Positions 9,054 through 16,771 of a stretch of DNA of 36,832 bases are shown here, in pieces. Made by a program: the position numbers and the translations under genes. A model generated the notes under the pieces. It ran no database searches. It worked only from the letters and a program-made list of their open reading frames with translations, and was not told the DNA's origin. The stretch is from CAVSWN01 sp046728115 (GTDB lineage: Bacteria; Acidobacteriota; Vicinamibacteria; Vicinamibacterales; CAVVIG01): positions 1-36,832 of the forward strand of contig JBKPDW010000341.1 of NCBI GenBank assembly GCA_046728115.1, written 5' to 3'. The number at the start of each line of letters is the position of its first letter. Position 1 is the stretch's first letter.

Positions 9054-11258
9054 GTGATGACGCGCAAGACGCGGATCGCGGTCAAGTCGATCGTGGCGGC
9101 ATGCCTCCTTGCCGGCGCCGGCTGGTGGTGGACGGTTTCGCGCAGGCCGCGGCACCCCAACCTGCTGCTCATCACAATCGACACCCTGCGCGCCGACCAC
9201 GTTGGGGCGTACGGAGCGACAATCGGCGCGACGCCATCTCTCGACGCGATGGCCGCCTCGGGAGTCCGGTTCGACCAGGTCCAGACCGCAGTGCCTCTCA
9301 CTGGACCGTCCCACGCCACAATTCTCACGGGTCAATATCCTCCGTCACACGGAGTTCGCGGCAACGTCGTGTTCACGCTCGGATCGAAGTATCCGACGCT
9401 GGCGACGCAGCTGAAACGTGAGGGCTACGCGACCGCGGCGTTCGTTGGCGCATATCCCGTGGCGGCCGCATTCGGGTTCAATCAGGGATTCGATACGTTC
9501 AACGAAGACTTTCACGAGGCCAACGTAGGGGAGCCCGGTGCCGAGCGTCGGGCGAACGAAGTGGCCGATGCCGCCTTGCGATGGCTCGACGGGTTTTCGA
9601 AGGGAGATCAGTCGTCACAGCCGTTTTTCGCGTGGCTTCATTTCTACGACCCTCACGCGCCGTACACGCCGCCGTCGCCCTACCGCGAACGGTTCGCAGG
9701 ACATCCATACGACGGCGAGATCGCCTTTACCGACGCGCAGGTCGGCCGCGTGCTCGAGTGGCTTCGATCGTCCGGCCACGACGCCGACACCCTCGTCGTC
9801 GCGCTTGCGGATCATGGAGAAGGCCTTGGCGATCATCGCGAGCTGATGCACGCGGTGCTCGTCTACCAGTCGACGATGCGGATTCCCATGCTGATGAGCG
9901 GTCCGGGAGTGCCGCACGGTGTCGTCGTGCCGACGCGCGCGGCCACAGTCGATGTCGTGCCCACGATCATGTCGCTTCTGCGTGTCGATGCCGACCGTAC
10001 GCTGCCTGGCCACGATCTCGGTCCGGTAATGATGGCGCAGCGCACGGCCGGCCTGGCGGGCCCCGACACGGCCGCCTCACAGGCGTATTACGCCGAAAGT
10101 CTGTTCGGACGCCTGAACTGTCATTGGGCGACGTTGCGCAGTTCGGTCAAGGACGACTGGAAGTTGATTCTGGGAACGGAACCAGAGCTGTACAACCTCG
10201 CGCGCGATCCCGGCGAGCTTCATGACCTCGCCAAAGAGGAGCCAGCGCGGGTCCAGAGCATGAGCATCGAGCTGCAGCGCGCGCTTCAGCGAATGGCACC
10301 GCAGGGTGATCGGGCGCAGCCAAATCCGGCGACTCCCGAGCAGGAGGCAAAACTGCGCAGTCTCGGCTATACGTCGGGATCGGCGGGCAGCGGTCCGCTC
10401 GACGATTCCGGGCTGCCGGATCCGCGCACGCGCGTTGAGCTGTACGACAGACTGCAGGCGGCTACTACGGCACAGGGAACGGCGCTGCCTGCTGCGTTCG
10501 AAGATGTCCAGCGCATTACACGAATCGATCCCGACAACCCCTTTGCGTTCGGCACGCTGGCCTCGATGGCGTACCGCCACGGCAGTCTTGTCGTCGCCGC
10601 GCACGCGTTCGCGCGTGCGCTGGAGCTCGATCCGGATCGTCCCGGCATCCGTCAGAACTACGGCAAACTGCTGCGCGAGCTGGGTCGCTTCGAGGAATCC
10701 GAGCGCGAACTCCGGATCGCGCTGGCCCAGACGACCGACGATGACGCGCGGACGCGCGTGAATCTGGCAGAAACGCTCATCATGATGAAGAAGACGAGCG
10801 AAGCGGGAACCTTGCTGGCGGACGTACTGTCGCGCGAACCGAAGAATCCCGAAGCGCTCGAGGTCAGGGGCCGGCTGCTGCTCGCGGAGAATCGAACCGC
10901 CGACGCGGTGGCGTCTCTCGAGCAGGTCTCGTCCACTTCCGATCCGGAAATGCTCATCGAGCTGGCGGCCGCGTATGTCAGCGCGAAGCGCCTGGATCGC
11001 GCCCGCGACACGGCGGCCGAGGCGCTGAGGCTCAGTCCCGGCCACCCCTGGGCGATGGCAGTGCTCGGTCATGTCCTGGTGCTCGACGGACAAGCCGGGC
11101 CCGGGCTCGAGTACCTGCAGCGGGCATTTCAGATCGGTCCGCGGCGTCCTGCGGTCTGGGATGCGCTCGCGGCGGGATTCGATGCCGCGGGGCGCGGCGC
11201 GGAGGCGACCCGTTGTCGCCGCGAGGCGCAGGCGCTGAGAGACGCCGCGCGGTCGTAA
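9054..11258 (+). CDS. sulfatase-like hydrolase/TPR fusion, membrane-anchored (paralog 2)
   Basis: 734 residues. Translation starts at GTG 9054 or the adjacent ATG 9057; neither has a clear Shine-Dalgarno. One N-terminal membrane segment (residues 8-27, IAVKSIVAACLLAGAGWWW), no lipobox Cys. The catalytic domain spans about 35-430: metal Asp43 in DTLRAD, Thr83 in the variant T-G-P-S-H, and second metal site DHGEGLGDHRE. The linker KLRSLGYTSGS and LPDPRTRVELYD leads to about seven TPRs, including ALELDPDRPG, ALRLSPGHPW and AFQIGPRRPA. The Leu-to-Gly change in the nucleophile motif and the HR in place of HG set it apart from the other five. The gene stands alone between a terminator and a convergent paralog. 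Likely acts on an esterified substrate in the periplasm. Confidence 0.9.
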   Translation: MMTRKTRIAVKSIVAACLLAGAGWWWTVSRRPRHPNLLLITIDTLRADHVGAYGATIGATPSLDAMAASGVRFDQVQTAVPLTGPSHATILTGQYPPSHGVRGNVVFTLGSKYPTLATQLKREGYATAAFVGAYPVAAAFGFNQGFDTFNEDFHEANVGEPGAERRANEVADAALRWLDGFSKGDQSSQPFFAWLHFYDPHAPYTPPSPYRERFAGHPYDGEIAFTDAQVGRVLEWLRSSGHDADTLVVALADHGEGLGDHRELMHAVLVYQSTMRIPMLMSGPGVPHGVVVPTRAATVDVVPTIMSLLRVDADRTLPGHDLGPVMMAQRTAGLAGPDTAASQAYYAESLFGRLNCHWATLRSSVKDDWKLILGTEPELYNLARDPGELHDLAKEEPARVQSMSIELQRALQRMAPQGDRAQPNPATPEQEAKLRSLGYTSGSAGSGPLDDSGLPDPRTRVELYDRLQAATTAQGTALPAAFEDVQRITRIDPDNPFAFGTLASMAYRHGSLVVAAHAFARALELDPDRPGIRQNYGKLLRELGRFEESERELRIALAQTTDDDARTRVNLAETLIMMKKTSEAGTLLADVLSREPKNPEALEVRGRLLLAENRTADAVASLEQVSSTSDPEMLIELAAAYVSAKRLDRARDTAAEALRLSPGHPWAMAVLGHVLVLDGQAGPGLEYLQRAFQIGPRRPAVWDALAAGFDAAGRGAEATRCRREAQALRDAARS

Positions 11259-11275
11259 GCATTCGCTCGTCTGAA

Positions 11276-11414
11276 AGGCTCGCGCTTACGATGCTTGCGC
11301 AACCAGCGCCACAGCTGTTGCGAGGCGCGCGCTATGACGGTTGCCAGACCAGTGCTACAGCTGTTGCCAGGCTCGCGCTACGACGGTTGCACGCCTCGCG
11401 CTGCAGCTGACCGG
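11276..11414. repeat. three tandem copies of a 46-47-bp unit between convergent genes
   Basis: Copies lie at 11276-11322, 11323-11368 and 11369-11414. Each starts AGGCTCGCGCT or AGGCGCGCGCT, passes through GACGGTTGC (or GATGCTTGC), and copies 1 and 2 end ACAGCTGTTGC. Copy 3 is the most diverged in its second half. The array fills the gap between the 3' ends of two sulfatase-like genes. The unit contains CAGCTG but no long palindrome. No gene is visible in it. Confidence 0.8.
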
Positions 11415-11416
11415 AC

Positions 11417-13570
11417 CTACTTGAATCGGGGATCCTGCGGGAATCGCTGCCGCCCGCGCGCCGTCCACTCGCGAGCAGCCGTCGCGTCGCCAAGCACCGT
11501 CAACCCGCGGACGACGGTCCAGTACGTGTCGGCGTTCGGATTCCTCGTGCTGGCCACCAACTCTGTCAGGACTGTGCGCGCCTCCGCCTGGCGGCCCTGC
11601 GACTTGTAGAGCGTCGCCAGGCCGAGACGGGCTTCGGGCGAATCTGGGATGACGGCGAGTTCCGCCTTGAATTCCCCCTCGGCGTCGGCCTCGCGTCCCA
11701 TTCGCGCAAGGCAATCGGCAAGGCCGGCATGGAGGTTCCGCACGACGGCGTGCGGCTCGACCCGTTTTCCTTCGATCGCGCGTTCGAAGTGGCCGACCGC
11801 TTCATTGCATTTCGATCGCTGTTGAGCGATCACGCCGAGCAGATACTCACTCATGTACCGTGACGGATCGGCCTGAAGGCTTCGTCGCGCGAACGAAGCG
11901 GCATCCTCCAGGCGCCCGGCATCCATCATCAGCTCGGCGAGGATTTCGAATCCCTGGGCGGGATCGCGCCGGCTCCCGATTTCGGCATGCTGACGCGCGG
12001 GTGCGGGCTGCCGCTCGAGCGCATAGATGCGCGCGAGCGCAAGATGCGGATCGGGTCGGAGCGGATCGATTTCGACAGCCTTGCCAAAGGCGGCGATCGC
12101 CTCTCGAGTCTGATCCGTGGCCAGCAGTGCCTTGGCGAGCGCTTCCCATGCATCGAGCATCCGCGGATTGGACGAGAGAATGGTCCTGTATCGCTGGATT
12201 GCCTCTGCGATCTGGCCCATTCGTTCGAGAGCGAGGGCGCGCTTGAATTCTTCGAACGACGCGATCCGATCCTTGGGATCGGGCAACTCTCCCGCGGTCG
12301 GTGAAACGGGGGCACTCGAGGAGGCCACATACCCCAGAGACTTGAGCCGCTCGCGAACCTCGGCTGGGACAGGGCCAGGCTCGGTTGATTTCGCGCCCTC
12401 GGTCATCGACGTGAGCCGTCCCGCGAGCGTCGCCACGGCCGCCGCCCGGGAGGTTACGAGATTCTGTCGTTCGCGGGGATCGGTCGCGAGATCGTACAGC
12501 TCCGGTCTGGGCGCGCGGATGTACCGCAATTTCTGTTCGGTCACCGATGCCAGGTCGCTCCAGCCGAAGTGCAGTCGCGGATAGAGCGATTCCGAGTACA
12601 CAGCGCGCCCGAGAGCAGTGTGTCCGTCGAGCGACGGCCTGACGGTCCGCCCGTCGATCCCGCCTGCGTCGAGGCCGGCCAGATCCAGCAGCGTCGCCGC
12701 GACATCGACGAGACCGATCGAACCGGACACGCGTCGACCGCCGCTTGCGCCGCCGGGCAGCCTCAGAATCCACGGCACATGGAGCACTTCGCGATAGAGA
12801 AGGATGCCATGCTCCGATTCGCCGTGATCGCCGAGTCCTTCGCCGTGGTCTGAGACAACCGCGACGATGGCGCGGTCCAGCCATCCACGGGTTTTGATTC
12901 GGGTGATCAACCGGCCAACGAGCTCGTCAGCGTACGCAATCTCCCCGTCGTAAGGATCTGGCAGCCTGTGCGCGGGAGGCGGCGCATACGGAGTGTGAGG
13001 CTCGTAGAGATGCAGAAAAGCGAACAGCTTCGAGTTCGATTGACTCTCGAGCCAGGCGGCCAGCGCGTCGACGGTGATGCGTCCGTCGCGCTGTGTGTCT
13101 GCGAGCGATTCCCCGTTGCCGGAGATCTCGATTGCATCATCGAAAAAATCGAAGCCGGCCGCGATTCCCGTCTGATGACGGAGCACATACGCAGATACAG
13201 CTGCGCCCGTCGAGTATCCGGCCGCCTTGAAGCGTTTTGCGAGCGTCTGCGTATCGGCGCCGAGATCGTAGCCGAGATTGTCGCGAACTCCATGGTGCGT
13301 GGGCAGCAGGCCCGTCAGCAACGAGGCATGTGAAGGAAGTGTAAGCGGAGTGTGACTGTAGACATCCTCGAACACGAGCGAGTCGCGTCGTAAGGCATCG
13401 AGCTCCGGCGTGGACCCTCTTTCATATCCGTACATCGGCAGTCGATCGGCGCGGAGCGTGTCGATCGAAATGAGAATGACGGGCGCGTCGCGAAACTGCG
13501 CGACTGGTTGGATCGTTCGACACGACGCAAGACACAGTGCACTGAATGCGCACCAGACCGTCCACCGCAT
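11417..13570 (-). CDS. sulfatase-like hydrolase/TPR fusion lipoprotein (paralog 3)
   Basis: 717 residues from ATG 13570; an ATG four codons upstream is possible. I prefer 13570 because TAGG lies a few bases before it. Signal peptide with lipobox LASC (Cys17). The catalytic domain spans about 28-420: metal Asp37 in DTLRAD, Thr77 in T-L-P-S-H, DHGEGLGDHGE as second metal site, and YSESLYPRLHFGWSDL near its end, shared with the 16768 protein. The linker RLKSLGYVASS and LPDPKDRIASFEEF precedes six or more TPRs, including AVEIDPLRPD and SLQADPSRYM. Stands alone, convergent with paralog 2 and divergent from the receptor at 13796. With 16768 and 21185 it forms a subgroup marked by a TGI.xGFD motif. 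Substrate unknown. Confidence 0.9.
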   Translation of the reverse strand: MRWTVWCAFSALCLASCRTIQPVAQFRDAPVILISIDTLRADRLPMYGYERGSTPELDALRRDSLVFEDVYSHTPLTLPSHASLLTGLLPTHHGVRDNLGYDLGADTQTLAKRFKAAGYSTGAAVSAYVLRHQTGIAAGFDFFDDAIEISGNGESLADTQRDGRITVDALAAWLESQSNSKLFAFLHLYEPHTPYAPPPAHRLPDPYDGEIAYADELVGRLITRIKTRGWLDRAIVAVVSDHGEGLGDHGESEHGILLYREVLHVPWILRLPGGASGGRRVSGSIGLVDVAATLLDLAGLDAGGIDGRTVRPSLDGHTALGRAVYSESLYPRLHFGWSDLASVTEQKLRYIRAPRPELYDLATDPRERQNLVTSRAAAVATLAGRLTSMTEGAKSTEPGPVPAEVRERLKSLGYVASSSAPVSPTAGELPDPKDRIASFEEFKRALALERMGQIAEAIQRYRTILSSNPRMLDAWEALAKALLATDQTREAIAAFGKAVEIDPLRPDPHLALARIYALERQPAPARQHAEIGSRRDPAQGFEILAELMMDAGRLEDAASFARRSLQADPSRYMSEYLLGVIAQQRSKCNEAVGHFERAIEGKRVEPHAVVRNLHAGLADCLARMGREADAEGEFKAELAVIPDSPEARLGLATLYKSQGRQAEARTVLTELVASTRNPNADTYWTVVRGLTVLGDATAAREWTARGRQRFPQDPRFK

Positions 13571-13630
13571 GGAACCTATCATGACTCAACTGAACTGATG
13601 GAAGTGTTCGGTTATGAACTCTGTCCCGAC

Positions 13631-13676
13631 TTCGCACATCCGTATTTCCCGAATTCGCACACCGCTATTTCCCGAA
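13631..13676. repeat. two tandem 23-bp repeats upstream of a receptor gene
   Basis: Copies at 13631-13653 and 13654-13676 both read TTCGCACA, then CCGT or CCGCT, then ATTTCCCGAA, differing at only a few positions. They lie in the 225-bp divergent region between the sulfatase-like gene (start 13570) and the receptor (start 13796). They could be paired protein-binding sites or a remnant of a short-period repeat. Apart from the ribosome binding site AGGAGGG at 13782-13788, I see no confident promoter in the rest of this gap. Confidence 0.75.
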
Positions 13677-13795
13677 GCCGAACAAGATGATTTGAAATTT
13701 GGATCTGCATAACGGTTGAGTCCTCAAAACATCAACTTGCGGTCAGCGGTCGAAAAACATCCGGCCTATTCTCGATTTTCTAGGAGGGTCAGGAC

Positions 13796-16708
13796 ATGAT
13801 TGACCGCAACTGGCTCCCCGCAGTGGGCATACTCGCGATCGCGCTGCTGATCGCGTTGCCGGCGCGGGCCCAGCAACAAACGGGTCGCATCGACGGTGTC
13901 GTGACCGACGCGAGCGGTGGTGTTGTTCCTGGTACTACGGTGGTGTTAACGGGCGCAACAACCGCTCCTCAGGAAACGGTCACAGCCGCCAACGGCGAAT
14001 ACCACTTCCTGAATCTCGCGCCTGGCACGTACGAGGTGACGGCAAAGCTACCTGGATTTGCCGAAGTGGTTCGTCCAAACGTGATCGTCCAGACCGGCGG
14101 GAGCACGCAGATCGATCTGCAGCTGCGACCGTCCGGTGTGTCCGAAACGGTGACCGTCACCGGCGCGAGCCCCGTGATCGACACACGACGGACGTCGAAC
14201 GAAGTCACGTTCGACCAGACGCAGCTGCAGGAGATTCCCACGGCGCGCGACCCATGGGTGTTGCTGCAGCAGACGCCGGGCGTGCTCGTCGATCGAGTCA
14301 ACGTGGGCGGCAACGAGAGCGGCCAGCAGTCCACGTTCATTCGCGGGGCCAGCGACGGCAGCGACACCATGTGGAATCTCGACGGGATCATGATCACCGA
14401 TCCCGCGGCCATCGGGTCCACACCGACTTACTATGATTTCGACGCCTTCCAGGAAGTCCAGTTCACGACGGGCGGTAATGACGTCCGCCAGCAGACAGGA
14501 GGCATCGGCATCAACTTCGTGACGAAACGAGGCACGAATCAGCCACGAGGTTCGGCACGGCTGTTCTTCACCAACAAGGACCTGCAAAGTCACAACGTGT
14601 CGTCCGACGTTCTCGCGTCGCAGCCGACGTTCGGGCATCCGTGTGTCACCGACGCCTCTCAGCGGTGCGGCAACGAGATCGACCGGGTGGCGGACTTCGG
14701 CGTCGAGGCCGGCGGCCCAATCGTGAAGGACAAGCTGTGGTTCTGGGGCGCGGCGGCCAAGAACGACATCAAGAACATCATCATCACCGGGTTTCCCGAC
14801 AACACGCAGCTCATCGATTACAACGCGAAGGCCGACTGGCAGATGAACAACATGAACCGGTTGAACTTCCTGTATTTTCGCGGCGACAAGCGCAAGCAGG
14901 GACGGAGCGCCGGCGTCACGCGGCCGCCTGAGACGACGCACAATCAGACCGGTCCAACGGATTTGTTCAAGGTCGAAGACTCGATAACCCTTGGCAACGC
15001 GACGTTCGTTGCCGCGCGTTATGCGTTCATCCACGGGTCGTTTACGCTGTCGCCCCAGGGCGGTCGTGATGCGAACATCCTCTACGACGGCGCTACGGGA
15101 ACGTACCACGGCTCCTACTACTTCTACGATACCAAGCGCCCTCAGCACCAGTTTCAGGTGGACGGGAACCATTTCGTCGGAAAGCAGGAGATCAAGTTCG
15201 GGTTTCAGTACCGGCACACGGTCGTGACGTCCTTGACGGCCTGGCCCGGCAACAAAGCCATTGCAGATGTGGACGATGGCCTTGCGTTCATCACCCGTGA
15301 TGGCTCGACCAAGATGAAAGAGCAGATCGTCAGCGGATACGTCGGCGACACGCTCACGTGGGACCGGCTCACTGCATCGCTGAACCTGCGCTGGGATCGC
15401 CAGTGGGGGAACAACCAGGCCACCAGCGTCGACGCGAACCCCATCTTTCCGGACCTGTTGCCGGCGCTTTCATACAGCGGGGGAAGCACCGACTTTACCT
15501 GGAACGATCTATCGCCCCGTGTCGGTGTAACGTTCGCGCTCGACGATTCGCGCAAGACCGTGGCACGTGCCAACTACGCGCGGTACGCCTCACAGATCTA
15601 CACGACGCTGATTTCCTTCAACAACCCGCTGTTTACGATCCAGGAGCTCGATTACGGCTGGAACGACACCAACGGCGACAAGGTCGTGCAGCGCAGCGAA
15701 CTCGACTTCAGCAGCCTGGCCGGTTCGTACTACGTCGACCCCAACAATCCGACGTCGACGGTGCCCCCGAACCAGATCGACTCGGATCTGAAGTCGCCGC
15801 ATACGCAGGAGTTCATCCTCGGGCTGGACCGCGAGCTCATGGCGAATTTCGCCGTGGGCGCGGCGCTCAGCATGGGCTGGACGACGGACGCCCTCTGGTA
15901 TCCATTGGTCGGCATCACGCAGGCGGACTTCGTCGCGAACCCGACTCCTGTGACGGGCACAGTCAACGGCGTACCGTACAGCACGACGTGGTATCGGCTC
16001 AGAAGCGGCGTGCATCCTCTACCCGGGAATGCGCAGATCCTGACGAACAGGCCGGGCTACGAGACGAAATATACGGGCTTCCAGCTCACGGCCAACAAGC
16101 GCCTGTCGAACCATTGGATGATGAAAGGCAGCTTCGCCTGGAACAAACCGACGCGACATTTCACGGATCCAAGCACGGGGATTCAGGATCCCACGAGCAC
16201 TCAGAGCAACACGGGCTCGGCCGGCGGCACGACCGGACCGTTCTCGGGCCCGACCGAGGACAATTCGCCCATCGCCGTCCTCGTTGGAGGCGGCAGCGGC
16301 GCGAAAGGGGATGTGTTCATCAACTCGACGTGGCAGTTCAACGTGGCCGGCATGTACCAGTTCCCGCTGGGAATCAACGTCGCGGGCACGTTCCTTGGAC
16401 GGCAAGGGTACCCGAACCTGTACTACCACCAAATCGGCAATCCCGACGCCTTCTCGACGTTCATCCGCATCAAACCGTTCGAGATCGATCAATTCAGGAA
16501 CCCGGACATCTACACGCTCGATGGACGCGTGGAGAAGGAAATCCGCATCAACCGGACAAACCTGGTCGTGCTGATGGAAGGGTTCAACCTGTTGAACAAG
16601 GGCGATACACTTCAGGTCAACAATCGAACCAACACTGCGACCGCGAATCAGATTCGTGAGATCCTCAGCCCGCGGATCATCCGGTTCGGCGTGCGGTTCA
16701 CGTTTTAG
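13796..16708 (+). CDS. TonB-dependent receptor with carboxypeptidase-regulatory-like domain
   Basis: 970 residues, with AGGAGGG seven bases before the ATG. Signal peptide 1-25 (ending ALPARA|Q). CarboxypepD_reg-like domain about 28-108 (GVVTDASGGVVPGTTVVLTG, GEYHFLNLAPGTYEVTAKLP). The plug has DPWVLLQQTPGVLVDRVN, GGNESGQQS, MWNLDGIMITD and GGIGINFVTKRGTN. The barrel ends in FNLLNKGDTL and RIIRFGVRFTF. It is paralogous to the 6021-8966 receptor, with a 44-base plug segment almost identical in DNA (14288-14331 against 6507-6550). The flanking genes on both sides are sulfatase-like/TPR fusions on the opposite strand, so it is a single-gene unit. Ligand unknown. Confidence 0.93.
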   Translation: MIDRNWLPAVGILAIALLIALPARAQQQTGRIDGVVTDASGGVVPGTTVVLTGATTAPQETVTAANGEYHFLNLAPGTYEVTAKLPGFAEVVRPNVIVQTGGSTQIDLQLRPSGVSETVTVTGASPVIDTRRTSNEVTFDQTQLQEIPTARDPWVLLQQTPGVLVDRVNVGGNESGQQSTFIRGASDGSDTMWNLDGIMITDPAAIGSTPTYYDFDAFQEVQFTTGGNDVRQQTGGIGINFVTKRGTNQPRGSARLFFTNKDLQSHNVSSDVLASQPTFGHPCVTDASQRCGNEIDRVADFGVEAGGPIVKDKLWFWGAAAKNDIKNIIITGFPDNTQLIDYNAKADWQMNNMNRLNFLYFRGDKRKQGRSAGVTRPPETTHNQTGPTDLFKVEDSITLGNATFVAARYAFIHGSFTLSPQGGRDANILYDGATGTYHGSYYFYDTKRPQHQFQVDGNHFVGKQEIKFGFQYRHTVVTSLTAWPGNKAIADVDDGLAFITRDGSTKMKEQIVSGYVGDTLTWDRLTASLNLRWDRQWGNNQATSVDANPIFPDLLPALSYSGGSTDFTWNDLSPRVGVTFALDDSRKTVARANYARYASQIYTTLISFNNPLFTIQELDYGWNDTNGDKVVQRSELDFSSLAGSYYVDPNNPTSTVPPNQIDSDLKSPHTQEFILGLDRELMANFAVGAALSMGWTTDALWYPLVGITQADFVANPTPVTGTVNGVPYSTTWYRLRSGVHPLPGNAQILTNRPGYETKYTGFQLTANKRLSNHWMMKGSFAWNKPTRHFTDPSTGIQDPTSTQSNTGSAGGTTGPFSGPTEDNSPIAVLVGGGSGAKGDVFINSTWQFNVAGMYQFPLGINVAGTFLGRQGYPNLYYHQIGNPDAFSTFIRIKPFEIDQFRNPDIYTLDGRVEKEIRINRTNLVVLMEGFNLLNKGDTLQVNNRTNTATANQIREILSPRIIRFGVRFTF

Positions 16709-16771
16709 AGAGCGGGGGCTGGGGCCAGGGCTGGCACAACCAGGGCCAGCTGTCCTGCCTCAGTCCCCTAG
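16709..16771. repeat. imperfect inverted repeat between convergent genes
   Basis: The left half has AGCGGGGGCTGGGGCCAGGG; the right half, read on the other strand, has AGCGGCTAGGGGACTGAGG. The arms are an imperfect inverted repeat filling the 59-bp space between the receptor stop and the stop of the minus-strand gene. It could fold as a bidirectional terminator, but there is no T-run. Confidence 0.5.

Noticed and set aside
13692..13772. Promoter candidates before the receptor at 13796 (TTGAAA, TTGCGG, TATTCT)
   Set aside because: No pair of hexamers has acceptable spacing.
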